In this document: piece by piece, positions 14,899 through 22,876 of the stretch
Position numbering within the stretch: the first letter of the stretch is position 1
Layout of the letters: every line of letters starts with the position of its first letter
Source: a virus
Virus record (IMG/VR): IMGVR_UViG_3300014820_000010
Span: 1-26,831 of that record
Reading direction: 5' to 3' (one strand)
DNA length: 26,831 nucleotides
Notes under the pieces: generated by a model
Databases searched by the model: none
What the model saw: only the letters and a program-made list of their open reading frames with translations
Told to the model about the DNA's origin: nothing
Made by a program: the position numbers and the translations under genes

Positions 14899-16299
14899 AT
14901 GTTAATAACAGAAACGGTAACGACAAAAATAAACAATACAAATTTAGATTGGTATGTATCTAAAGGATATCCATTTTCTAAAGAAACATATGGTTGCAAA
15001 GTTGACATTAAAGTACAAGATTTACCTCATAAGAGTGGTGTTAATGTTGATGTTGAATGTGATAATTGTGAAAAAGAACTTAAAAATATACCTTGGAAAA
15101 ATTATAATAAGTATTTACATGAAGATGGAAAATATTATTGTAGATTATGTAGTATGAAATTATTCGCAACTAAAAAAATGAAGAAAACACAATTTGATAA
15201 AAGTGAAAATTTTCATCAATGGTGCGTTTATAATTTATCCAAAGAAAAATCAAATGAAATATTATCTCGTTGGGATTATAAATTAAATTATCCTTATACT
15301 CCAAAGACAGTTACGCGTGGTTCTAATGGATTTGATTATAAAGGGTATTGGTTTAAATGTTTGGAACATCCTGAACATGATAGTGAATTAAAGAATATAA
15401 AAAGTTTTACGAATGGTCACAAAGAGAGTTTTAATTGTAAACAATGTAATTCTATAGGTCAATATTTAATTGATTTATATGGTGAAAATGCTTTGGAAAT
15501 GTACTGGGATTATCAAAAGAATACATTAAATCCGTGGACAACTGATAAGTGTGGTACTAAACGTATTTTTATAATATGTCAAAATAAAGATTATCATAAT
15601 AGCTATTCAGTAACGTGTGCATCATTTAGTAGTATGAATTCACGATGTCCATTATGTTGTAATTTTAATGGTAAAGTACATCCAATAGATTCATTGGGAC
15701 AATATATCACAGACACTTTTGGGAAACAATTTTTAAATTCTATTTGGAGTGATAAAAACAATAAATCACCATTTAAATATACTCCTTTTTCTAAAAGTAA
15801 AATATGGTGGAATTGTACTAATAATAAACACGAAGATTACAAGAGAAGTATATGTGATTCAAATACTTCTGATTTTAGATGCCCAAGTTGTGTGAGGGAA
15901 CGAAATGAATCCTTTCTGCAAGAAAAAGTTAGATTATATTTAGAATCATTAGGTTATGAAATATTACACGAACATAATTGCACAATAGTGCCTATAAATC
16001 CTAAAACTAATCATCCACTGCCTTTTGATAATGAAATTGTAGAATTGAGACTTTTGTGTGAAGTACATGGCGGACAACATTATTATATTAGTACGTGGCA
16101 TCAGAAACTAGCTAAGAAAAATAATACAACACCTGAATACGAATTACATATGCAGAAAGTACGTGACAGATATAAGAAATTTATATCACATACAAAAGGT
16201 TATTATTATTTAGAAATACCATATACTTCAGACAATAAAAAAGAAAAATATAAAACTCTAATTGATAATAAAATTAGAGAACTTTTAATATTAAAATAA
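14899..16299 (+). CDS. Zinc-finger/Vsr-like nuclease (probable free-standing homing endonuclease)
   Basis: 466 aa. Several CxxC knuckles form a chain of treble-clef-like units: CDNC (54-57) with CRLC (81-84), FKCLEHPEH (152-160) with CKQC (180-183), and further pairs near 227-253 and 306-331. The last 130 residues form a Vsr-like PD-(D/E)XK domain starting at NESFLQEKVRLYLESLGY, with LPFDNEIVE (374-382) and EVHGGQHYY (388-396) as the active-site region and later Asp423/Arg424. Such proteins are typical mobile endonucleases of large phages. AAGGAG lies ten bases before ATG 14899. It stands alone after a terminator and is followed by two AATAATATAAA boxes. Nuclease call good; homing role inferred. 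Confidence 0.75.
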   Translation: MLITETVTTKINNTNLDWYVSKGYPFSKETYGCKVDIKVQDLPHKSGVNVDVECDNCEKELKNIPWKNYNKYLHEDGKYYCRLCSMKLFATKKMKKTQFDKSENFHQWCVYNLSKEKSNEILSRWDYKLNYPYTPKTVTRGSNGFDYKGYWFKCLEHPEHDSELKNIKSFTNGHKESFNCKQCNSIGQYLIDLYGENALEMYWDYQKNTLNPWTTDKCGTKRIFIICQNKDYHNSYSVTCASFSSMNSRCPLCCNFNGKVHPIDSLGQYITDTFGKQFLNSIWSDKNNKSPFKYTPFSKSKIWWNCTNNKHEDYKRSICDSNTSDFRCPSCVRERNESFLQEKVRLYLESLGYEILHEHNCTIVPINPKTNHPLPFDNEIVELRLLCEVHGGQHYYISTWHQKLAKKNNTTPEYELHMQKVRDRYKKFISHTKGYYYLEIPYTSDNKKEKYKTLIDNKIRELLILK

Positions 16300-16320
16300 T
16301 ATAAAACTAATAATATAAAT
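16295..16320 (+). repeat. Double AATAATATAAA box
   Basis: Two copies (16295-16306 and 16309-16320) in tandem after the Vsr-like gene, the first overlapping its stop codon. A degenerate third, TTAATATAAAT, follows near 16346. This 200-base gap otherwise holds one tiny ORF (16378) and a weak hairpin TACGTT/AACGTA (16420-16444). Confidence 0.6.
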
Positions 16321-16377
16321 TTAAAATAAGAATTATACATAAGTATTAATATAAATTTATAAAGTTAGAGGTAATAT

Positions 16378-16437
16378 ATGAATAATATTATATTTCTAGC
16401 TTTATTTTTATGCGTTTTATACGTTACGAAATTATAA
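16378..16437 (+). CDS. Possible 19-aa hydrophobic peptide
   Basis: ATG 16378 is preceded by AGAGG (16367-16371) and encodes MNNIIFLALFLCVLYVTKL, a single short membrane-spanning stretch. Plausible as a tiny membrane peptide, but at this length the ORF could be chance. It lies in an otherwise empty gap between the Vsr-like nuclease and the cysteine-rich gene. Confidence 0.3.
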   Translation: MNNIIFLALFLCVLYVTKL

Positions 16438-16507
16438 AAACGTAAATAATTGTAGGAATTTCTATTTAATATAGGGAGACTGAGGGAAATTGGTGGGATT
16501 ATTATTA

Positions 16508-16927
16508 ATGAAAAAAGGAACAAAGATTAACAACAGAATTCATAAAGTAAGAGAAGACACATTATATAATTTGTATTATAAATTACCACATTTATGTGCT
16601 ACCTGTTGCTATAACAGTAATTGCCCTCATATGGAGAATGTGAGTGATATACCAAATTGTGATAATTTCAAAGAATCAATTAATTTAAATGACATTATTT
16701 CAATGATGAAAGAACAAAACATAAATATTGATTCGTTCTGTGAAAAGTACAATGTTAAAAAAGAATATTTTAAAGAAATGATAAAAGGTAAAATGCTAAT
16801 GTCATATAAATATTATATTGCTATTTTAACTAGATTGCATGTTGAAGAAATGGACGAGTTTCACATTTACAAATCAAGATTTTTAAATAACGAAAATAAT
16901 ACCTTAGAATGCGAGGTACAAATATAA
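16508..16927 (+). CDS. Cysteine-rich hypothetical protein (139 aa)
   Basis: The N-terminal third has a cysteine cluster (CATCCYNSNCPHM...PNCDNF) likely to bind zinc. The C-terminal part (IDSFCEKYNVKKEYFKEMIKGK...YYIAILTRL) looks like a helix-turn-helix. A DNA-binding regulator is possible. Start uncertain: ATG 16508 with GTGGGA upstream, or TTG 16490 with AGGGAG upstream. Its TAA overlaps the ATG of the beta-CASP nuclease (TAATG at 16925-16929), so the two are translationally coupled, as with the polymerase pair. Confidence 0.65.
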   Translation: MKKGTKINNRIHKVREDTLYNLYYKLPHLCATCCYNSNCPHMENVSDIPNCDNFKESINLNDIISMMKEQNINIDSFCEKYNVKKEYFKEMIKGKMLMSYKYYIAILTRLHVEEMDEFHIYKSRFLNNENNTLECEVQI

Positions 16928-18415
16928 TGCAAATTTACTATAGAAATTTAAACGCTAATTGTGATGGAGACGGTGTTACAGGTTCATGTGCTGAATTAAC
17001 TGTGATAAGAGAAAATTATCCCAATTACAGATGTTTAGTTGATTTTGGTATGGTTCAAAATTCAAAAATGAAATCAGAACAATTACATAAAATAAATGGT
17101 AGAGAATTACCTTTGGGAGGTGATTTTGGGAATGGAATATCTATATCAGACGTATGGATTAGCCATTCCCACTGAGTATGCCGACCACGTAGGTTTGCTT
17201 GCCCGAATCCCCCTTATACCAGAATTAGACAAAGCTCATATTAGAATGACAGAATTGAGTGCAAAAATAGCAACTATTATTTTACAAGATACTTGCCATC
17301 TATTAACTAAAGATTTATTAAAGTCTGTTAAAAATAACAAAAACCCTAAAAATCAAATAGTACCGTATTTAACACAGAAAAGTACAGATGAAGTTATTGA
17401 AAGAATACAATCTTATTCATTTGACCAAGAAATTAAACCTTGTGATGGAATTGTGTGCAAATTCATTTCAAATGGACACTTGAGTGGTTCTGCAAGTATA
17501 TTATTTGAAATTAAAGATAATGAATATGAAAAACAGACTGTTCTGTTTAGTGGAGATACATCAGGTACTAAACCTATAATTTTTACGAAGCCTTTGGAAA
17601 TTAAGGGTATGAAGATAAATCACATAATTTCAGAAGCTACTTATAATGACAAATTAATAGAAAAAGATAATTTTGAATTAGAATTTACAAAATATATTCA
17701 AGAAACTTGTATTGAAAAAAGAGGTTCAATTATTGTGCCATTATTTTCGGTGGGAAGGTCTACTAATTCTCTTATTAAATTAAGACATGTATTTAAGCAA
17801 CACCCTGAGTTTAATAATATAAAAATATACTTAGCTAGTCCTATGGCAGTCAAAAGTCACAGATTATTATGTAGTGAAACAAATTTAGAATTTTATTCTG
17901 AGGAATGGCACAAAGAAATAGATATATTTGATTGGACTCAAGTAGAATATGTAGAAAGTTTTAAAGGTGTTCTTAAAATGCTAAAAAATCCTGAACCAAA
18001 AATTATCACAGCAAGTGCAGGTATGGTTAAGGCTTACAGTGAGTACATTATAGGACAATTAATATCCTCTCGTAAAAATAGAGTAGTGTTTGTAGGCTAC
18101 CAAGGAGAGGGGACTCAAGGCAGACTTATACTAGAGGGAATACAAAAATCAATGACTGTAGAGGACGAAGAAGGACATAGAAAGAGAGTTGGAATTAACG
18201 CTAAGATTTCTAATACGGGAGGACAATCAGGACATGAAGATTATAGAGGACTAATTAAGTTATGGTCAAGTGTTGAAAAGAAGAAACTCAAAACTATATT
18301 ATTAAATCATGGAAATCCTGATGGAATGTTTTTCTTTAAAAAGGAACTAGAAAAAGCTCTGCCCCATGTTGATGTAAAAATAACTAAATATAATGAGATT
18401 GTAAGACTTTATTAA
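16927..18415 (+). pseudogene. Beta-CASP metallo-beta-lactamase RNase, frame broken in the metal motif
   Basis: Two frames together encode one protein of the CPSF-73/RNase J-like family, which cleaves or trims RNA. Frame 1 (16927-17175) covers the start (TGSCAEL, CLVDFGMVQ) up to VWISHSH and then meets TGA at 17173. Frame +1 resumes with ADHVGLL and runs to 18415, with FSGDTSG, PLFSVGRS, SPMAVK, TASAGM, GYQGEGTQGR and the C-terminal LNHGNPDG. The metal motif HxHxDH is thus split. Removing seven bases (17173-17179) restores HSHADHVG exactly; a simple +1 shift would give HSHEYADH with two extra residues. All other motifs are intact, which argues for a recent lesion, a sequencing error or translational bypass. 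Bases 17161-17220 are 33/60 G+C, far above the surroundings. Confidence 0.75.
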
Positions 18416-18454
18416 AATTAAAATAATATAAAATAAGAAGGAGTTTTTAATAAT

Positions 18455-18670
18455 ATGAAAAAAGTAATTAATTCAATCGAATTTAACACAAAGGGTGAAT
18501 TAGTGGGACTAGAAGAAAATGTAATCACAACTCAGGTAACTAAAAAGGATGAAGTTATTGAGGATACTATTGATTTAAACGAATTGTTAGAAGAAATACA
18601 AAAGTTTTGTAATGATAACGCTGGTAAAAATGTAGAAGGCAAATTCTTAATGAGAGTTACTGAAGAATAG
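18455..18670 (+). CDS. Hypothetical acidic protein (71 aa)
   Basis: Unrecognised; MKKVINSIEFNTKGELVGLEENV start, then charged helix (IDLNELLEEIQKFCND). GAAGGAG precedes ATG 18455, with an AATAATATAAAAT box (18422-18434) between it and the beta-CASP gene. Expression is plausible; function unknown. Confidence 0.65.
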   Translation: MKKVINSIEFNTKGELVGLEENVITTQVTKKDEVIEDTIDLNELLEEIQKFCNDNAGKNVEGKFLMRVTEE

Positions 18671-18763
18671 GATTGCATAATCAATCTAGTCTACAGTTTA
18701 AAAATTATGTTAACCACTATAAATGTCAAACCAATAAGAAATAAAGAATCATACATATGTAAT

Positions 18764-18848
18764 AATAATATAAAAGAGTATACATCCTTAAAGGAGTATT
18801 ACTCATACAGAAGAAGACGTAGTAATCTGAAAAGAATTATTACGTCTT
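18764..18848 (+). promoter_or_regulatory. Leader with box and 13-bp hairpin
   Basis: The 218-base gap after 18670 holds an AATAATATAAAA box (18764-18775) and a hairpin AAGACGTAGTAAT (18814-18826)/ATTATTACGTCTT (18836-18848), 13 pairs with one G-U and a 9-base loop. The box-hairpin-SD order matches the leaders of 12809 and 13310. An AAAGGAG at 18790 has no start codon behind it. Confidence 0.5.
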
Positions 18849-18888
18849 ATATCATTTTAATAATAAAAATCGAAATGGAGATAAAATT

Positions 18889-19074
18889 GTGCTAAAAGAA
18901 AATGGTCGTTCAAGAAAATCAAAAGCTTCAAAGGGTAGAAGTAAGACAAGAAGAATCAAATGCCCTGAGTGCCATGAGATGGTTATTTACTCAGAGGAAA
19001 ATATAACAAAAATTGGTAATAAAATTGCTTATGTTACCTGTAGTTTTTGCGAAAAAGAGATAAAATTAAAATAA
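18889..19074 (+). CDS. Small basic zinc-ribbon protein (61 aa), GTG start
   Basis: Begins with GTG at 18889, supported by GGAG (18877-18880) eight bases upstream. A lysine/arginine-rich N-terminus (SRKSKASKGRSKTRRIK) precedes a four-cysteine ribbon CPEC...CSFC (about 25-54). Probably nucleic-acid binding. Followed directly by a variant box (AATAATATATAAAT) and the metallophosphoesterase gene. Confidence 0.7.
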   Translation: MLKENGRSRKSKASKGRSKTRRIKCPECHEMVIYSEENITKIGNKIAYVTCSFCEKEIKLK

Positions 19075-19096
19075 TATATAAATAGGAGAGAGAAAA

Positions 19097-20320
19097 ATGA
19101 GTGATATGTTAAATAGAAAAGAGAATGAGACTTTAATTAGTTACTTTAAAAGAATAACATTGAATAAAAAAGAGATGGATTTGGATTATTGTGAATGGGG
19201 AGAACTTATTTTAGGAGAAAAAGTGTATAGCTCAGAGAATTTAAGAAAAAGTTTTTATACATTAGAGAAAATGTTTAAAAGACTAGATGATGAACAATTA
19301 AATGAATTAGAAAATAATAAAAGTGAAAGTAATTTATTCGATGAGCTTAAAGAAGCTATCGGAGATTTAGATATAAAAAAAATGGAAGTACGTTCAAAGA
19401 CAAATAGACTTAATAAGATTAAAAGGGATTTTGTAAAATCAATAGAAATAAGTAATGATTTAAAAGAAACAATACATAATGAAATTGGGAATTTTCCACA
19501 ATTTGATTTTAAACCTATAATTTCTGAATCAGAAAACAAATTGATAGTTACTGTTTCAGATTTTCACATAGGATATGTTATAAAAGATTATAAAGGAAAT
19601 TCATATAATTTTGAAATAGCCAAGAAGAGATTAAGTGTATATATTTGTGAAATTAAAAAAGTATGTGAATTATATAATGTAACAGATATTGTCGTAGTAA
19701 ATCTTGGTGATTCAGTGGAGAATACGGGCATGAGAGTCAACCAAGCTTTCGAGGTAGAGTATGATTTGTCACATCAAATAGTAAAAGCTACTCAATTATT
19801 ATATAGTTTCATTACAGACATATCTGTATTTGCTAATGTTGAATTCTATTCTGTTGGAGGCAATCATAATCGCATGGCTGGAATGAAAGATGCTAATTTA
19901 GAGGGAGATAATTCGAACGTTATTATTGTAGAAATGATTAAAGACTTTGTAGAAATATCCAAGAATAACAGAATAACAATAGGTTACACGGATTACAAAG
20001 ATGATTCATGTGTATTTGATGTTAATGGATTTAAATGTAAAGCAATTCACGGAGACAACAGGGTAAGTGGTGCTAAGAAATTATTTGATGGAGAATCAAC
20101 TATGGATAAAGAAGATTATAATTTGATTTTAAGAGGTCATTTTCATAACTTTAATGTGCAATCACAGAACGATGGATATGTAATTACGAGTGGATGTTTA
20201 TTTGGTTATAACCCTTACAGTGTCAAGAAGATGTCTTGTTCAACTAATGCAAGTCAGGCTATGGTCTTAATTAGTGATAAGGTTGAATTTATTAAAGATG
20301 TTAACTTACAAATAATATAA
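19097..20320 (+). CDS. Calcineurin-like metallophosphoesterase
   Basis: 407 aa. Residues 1-140 are a helical, charged extension. The phosphoesterase domain follows with all metal motifs: SDFHIG (154-159, Asp155/His157), LGDSVEN (203-209), GGNHNR (254-259), AIHGD (316-320) and RGHFHN (346-351). Similar phage proteins are annotated as putative DNA exonuclease/SbcD-like phosphatases; the substrate here is not evident. GGAGAG precedes ATG 19097. A box (20311-20323) overlaps the end of the gene. Confidence 0.85.
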   Translation: MSDMLNRKENETLISYFKRITLNKKEMDLDYCEWGELILGEKVYSSENLRKSFYTLEKMFKRLDDEQLNELENNKSESNLFDELKEAIGDLDIKKMEVRSKTNRLNKIKRDFVKSIEISNDLKETIHNEIGNFPQFDFKPIISESENKLIVTVSDFHIGYVIKDYKGNSYNFEIAKKRLSVYICEIKKVCELYNVTDIVVVNLGDSVENTGMRVNQAFEVEYDLSHQIVKATQLLYSFITDISVFANVEFYSVGGNHNRMAGMKDANLEGDNSNVIIVEMIKDFVEISKNNRITIGYTDYKDDSCVFDVNGFKCKAIHGDNRVSGAKKLFDGESTMDKEDYNLILRGHFHNFNVQSQNDGYVITSGCLFGYNPYSVKKMSCSTNASQAMVLISDKVEFIKDVNLQII

Positions 20321-20336
20321 AATAGGAGTATTAAAT

Positions 20337-20453
20337 ATGAGCAAACATATAATTATTAAACCTAAGAGTTGGATAAATATTCTAGCAGAATTAATTCCTT
20401 TAATGTTTATAATAATAAGCATTTTTGGAGTTTTATTTGTATCAATGAATTAA
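20337..20453 (+). CDS. Small single-pass membrane protein (38 aa)
   Basis: ATG 20337 with AGGAG (20324-20328) encodes MSKHIIIKPKSWINILAELI followed by a hydrophobic segment PLMFIIISIFGVLFVSMN. One membrane span with a basic N-terminus. AATAATATAAAAT boxes lie immediately before its ribosome-binding site (20311-20323) and after its stop (20458-20470), which supports it as a real gene. Function unknown. Confidence 0.6.
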   Translation: MSKHIIIKPKSWINILAELIPLMFIIISIFGVLFVSMN

Positions 20454-20457
20454 ATAT

Positions 20458-20522
20458 AATAATATAAAATTGTAACATAATTTATAAATTTGAATAATAT
20501 GATATAAAGAATAATATAAAAT
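20458..20522 (+). repeat. Two AATAATATAAAAT boxes in one gap
   Basis: Copies at 20458-20470 and 20510-20522, with a degenerate GAATAATATGATATAAA between. The second directly abuts the AGGAG of the next gene, leaving no room for a promoter and start site between box and Shine-Dalgarno. Confidence 0.6.
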
Positions 20523-20536
20523 TAGGAGTGTTAAAA

Positions 20537-20707
20537 ATGGATTGTAAGATAATAATCTCGCCTTCAATATCAAGGAAATTATTGCATATGAAGAATCCAA
20601 TATATGATATAAAGCCTAATAAAAAAGAAGGACATGAGAATGAAACAGTATTTGTATTTGAGAATACTGAAAAATTCAAAATAGATTTAACTTCTATTAG
20701 TAAGTAA
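20537..20707 (+). CDS. Hypothetical protein (56 aa)
   Basis: ATG 20537 with AGGAG (20524-20528) encodes MDCKIIISPSISRKLLHMKN... ending FKIDLTSISK. Resembles small phage proteins with a strand-helix-strand pattern but no family is recognised. Its stop lies at the loop/right-arm junction of an intrinsic terminator. Confidence 0.65.
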   Translation: MDCKIIISPSISRKLLHMKNPIYDIKPNKKEGHENETVFVFENTEKFKIDLTSISK

Positions 20708-20722
20708 TAGAAGTTTTTATTT
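20689..20722 (+). terminator. Intrinsic terminator before the GIY-YIG gene
   Basis: AACTTCTATT (20689-20698) and AATAGAAGTT (20706-20715) form ten perfect pairs with a 7-base loop, followed by TTTATTTAT. As at 14831, it overlaps a stop codon and precedes a homing-endonuclease-type gene. Confidence 0.85.
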
Positions 20723-20754
20723 ATAAAAAATTCGTAACAGAGGAGTGATAAATT

Positions 20755-21771
20755 ATGGCAAAAAGAGAAGTAATATGTGGAATTTATAAGATTGAAAATT
20801 TAGTCAACGGGAAGGTATATATTGGTCAAAGCATAAATATTTATAAAAGATGGAGTGAACATAAAAGGAATTTGAATAATGTTAATACCAAACATTCAAA
20901 TGATTACCTCCAAAAATCTTGGGATAAGTATGGTCGTGATAATTTTACTTTTGAAATAATTGAAAAATGTAGTGTAGCGAATATAGACGAGAAAGAAATT
21001 CTATATATACAACAATACAAATCTCATATCAGAACGTTTGGATACAATATTGAATTAGGAGGATGTTATACTAAAATAATGTCGGAAGAGACTAAAAGAA
21101 AAATATCAATTGCTAATAAAAATCCATCAAAAGAAACTAGATTGAAAATTAGTATTGGTAATACTGGGAAAAGACATGGAGAAACAAGAGGAACATACTC
21201 AATAGATGATATTAAATTAATATGTAGATTATTACAAAGTAGATTGTCGCCAAGTACAATAAATAAAGAGTATGGATATAGTAGAATAACAGTAAGTGAT
21301 ATAAAAAACAAGAAGACTTGGAAATATATATCTTATGATTATAATTTTGAAAATATAGATAGTTATAGTAGTATTGAACGAGAAGTTGTTCAATATGATT
21401 TATCATTCAACAAAATTTCAGAATACAGAAGTATAAAAGAGGCAAGTAATAAAACAAATACATGTGCGTGTTCTATAGATAAGAGTTGTAATAATAAACA
21501 AAAAATGGCTAATGAATTTATATGGTTTTATAAATGTGAAGATACAGAGGAAAATATATTAGTTAAAAAAGCTTTTGTAGAGAAAGATAATCATACTACA
21601 GAACATTTTAACAAGGCAATTATACAAATTGATAAAGATGGTAGTGAAATAAGGGAATGGGTTAGTGCGGCTGTTGCAGGCAGAGAATTAAATATTGACA
21701 ATAGTTCAATAGCTAAGAATTGCAAAGGAAAGCTTAAACAAGTAAAAGGATTTTATTTTAAATATGCTTAA
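20755..21771 (+). CDS. GIY-YIG homing endonuclease with NUMOD repeats
   Basis: 338 aa. N-terminal GIY-YIG domain: GIYKIENLVNGKVYIGQS (9-26) with catalytic Arg32 region, ending FGYNIELGG near residue 100. Then NUMOD3-type motifs (SEETKRKISIAN, SKETRLKISIGN), a helix-turn-helix (SPSTINKEYGYSRITVSDIK) and two NUMOD1-like units (VVQYDLSFNKISEYRSIKEAS and AIIQIDKDGSEIREWVSAA). This is the layout of I-TevI-like free-standing homing enzymes. GAGGAG precedes ATG 20755. It stands alone between a terminator and an AATAATATAAAT box (21772-21783). Confidence 0.9.
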   Translation: MAKREVICGIYKIENLVNGKVYIGQSINIYKRWSEHKRNLNNVNTKHSNDYLQKSWDKYGRDNFTFEIIEKCSVANIDEKEILYIQQYKSHIRTFGYNIELGGCYTKIMSEETKRKISIANKNPSKETRLKISIGNTGKRHGETRGTYSIDDIKLICRLLQSRLSPSTINKEYGYSRITVSDIKNKKTWKYISYDYNFENIDSYSSIEREVVQYDLSFNKISEYRSIKEASNKTNTCACSIDKSCNNKQKMANEFIWFYKCEDTEENILVKKAFVEKDNHTTEHFNKAIIQIDKDGSEIREWVSAAVAGRELNIDNSSIAKNCKGKLKQVKGFYFKYA

Positions 21772-21814
21772 AATAATATAAATTAATAATGTGAAAGGTT
21801 AAAGGTAATTTATT

Positions 21815-22399
21815 ATGGGCAACGGACAGTCATATATAAATCCAGTCATTCAGGAAATGAGAATTAAGAGTGCTAACCAAAGAAGAATTTACTTAAATGG
21901 ATATGTAGACGAAGATATGGCAATAGAAGTTTCATATTATTCAAACAAGATAATAGAAATGGATAAGAAATTAGAGAATCCTAAGAAAGAAGTTACATTT
22001 CTATTGAATTCATTTGGTGGTTCAGTTGTATGGGGAAACTCTATATTAACAAGTATCCAGAATCTTAAAAATAATGGATATAAGACTATTGGTATAGTTG
22101 AATCCTGTGCATTCAGTATGGCATTTGACATCCTATGTAATCTTGATTATAGAATTGGAGGAAAGCATAGCCAATATTTGCTACATCAAACAGCAATGGG
22201 ACAAGATGGTGAATTAAAAGAATTTGAGAGAGAATTAGTATTTCAAAAGAAAGTATGGGAACAAGCAGTTGAATACTATGTAAAAAATACTAACTTAACA
22301 AGAGAAAGAGTTAATGATATATATGATAGAAAAGAGAATTATTTCTTTACAGCTGAGGAAGCACTTGAGAATGGCAGTATTCAGAAAATACTTATTTAA
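21815..22399 (+). CDS. ClpP-like serine protease (194 aa)
   Basis: ClpP fold motifs: RIYLNGYVDEDMA, LLNSFGGSVVWG (oxyanion glycines), nucleophile region VESCAFSMAF and catalytic His in LLHQTAMG. Aligning YFFTAEEALENG with the usual RFLSAPEAVEYG puts Asn where the triad Asp normally stands (RKENYFFTA versus TERDRFLSA). Activity may therefore be reduced or another acid used. Phage ClpP-like proteins often process capsid proteins or act with Clp ATPases. AAAGG precedes ATG 21815. Confidence 0.85.
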   Translation: MGNGQSYINPVIQEMRIKSANQRRIYLNGYVDEDMAIEVSYYSNKIIEMDKKLENPKKEVTFLLNSFGGSVVWGNSILTSIQNLKNNGYKTIGIVESCAFSMAFDILCNLDYRIGGKHSQYLLHQTAMGQDGELKEFERELVFQKKVWEQAVEYYVKNTNLTRERVNDIYDRKENYFFTAEEALENGSIQKILI

Positions 22400-22430
22400 T
22401 ATAATAATAATATAAAGTGAGGATATAGAT

Positions 22431-22820
22431 ATGTGTGATAATTGTGAAAAGAATGTTGAATTAGAAGAAGAATTACAAGAGGAACGTGAATCATCAGTAG
22501 AATTATCTTCAGACGAAAGATTCATAGAACTAAGTATTGAACAAGAAATGATAAGGATGGACAAAGAAATAGAAATAGATACTTCTAAAATAAGTAAAAA
22601 TAGTGAATTTAACAAGGGAGTAAAAGAGGGACTAATATTAGCAGGTTTTTATAATGCATTAGTTTCATGTGGAATATCTAACAAAATGGCAGAAGATATG
22701 GCTATCAATAAGCAGACCTGTGACCATAATAGACTTCTTCAAGAAAGTATTAATGCAAATCAACTACAGATATCAAAGAATCAAATAAATCAAGCAGAAA
22801 ATAATCCTAACGCAATATAA
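22431..22820 (+). CDS. Hypothetical acidic protein (129 aa)
   Basis: Begins MCDNCEKN (a CxxC pair) followed by a very glutamate-rich helical stretch (ELEEELQEERESSVELSSDE), then a small globular part (GVKEGLILAGFYNALVSCGISNKMAEDMA) and a polar tail rich in Asn and Gln. Unrecognised. GTGAGG precedes ATG 22431; an AATAATATAAA box (22406-22416) lies between it and clpP-like. Confidence 0.65.
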   Translation: MCDNCEKNVELEEELQEERESSVELSSDERFIELSIEQEMIRMDKEIEIDTSKISKNSEFNKGVKEGLILAGFYNALVSCGISNKMAEDMAINKQTCDHNRLLQESINANQLQISKNQINQAENNPNAI

Positions 22821-22876
22821 ACTTTAATACATAAATAATATAAAATTAACCTAAATTAAAAGGAGAATATAAAATA

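Noticed and set aside
14954-15157. 67-aa ORF inside the Vsr-like gene
   Set aside because: A shifted-frame shadow of the 466-aa protein with no ribosome-binding site.
17161-17220. RF2-like programmed +1 frameshift at TGA
   Set aside because: No Shine-Dalgarno-like stimulator upstream, and a plain +1 shift would leave two extra residues inside the metal motif; kept only as a bypass or lesion hypothesis.
17096-18415. Independent start of the beta-CASP gene at 17096
   Set aside because: The first 28 codons are an out-of-frame read of the upstream frame and lack beta-lactamase features; the natural start is 16927.
18707-18895. 62-aa ORF
   Set aside because: No ribosome-binding site, contains an AATAATATAAAA box and most of a 13-bp hairpin, and overlaps the better supported GTG start at 18889.
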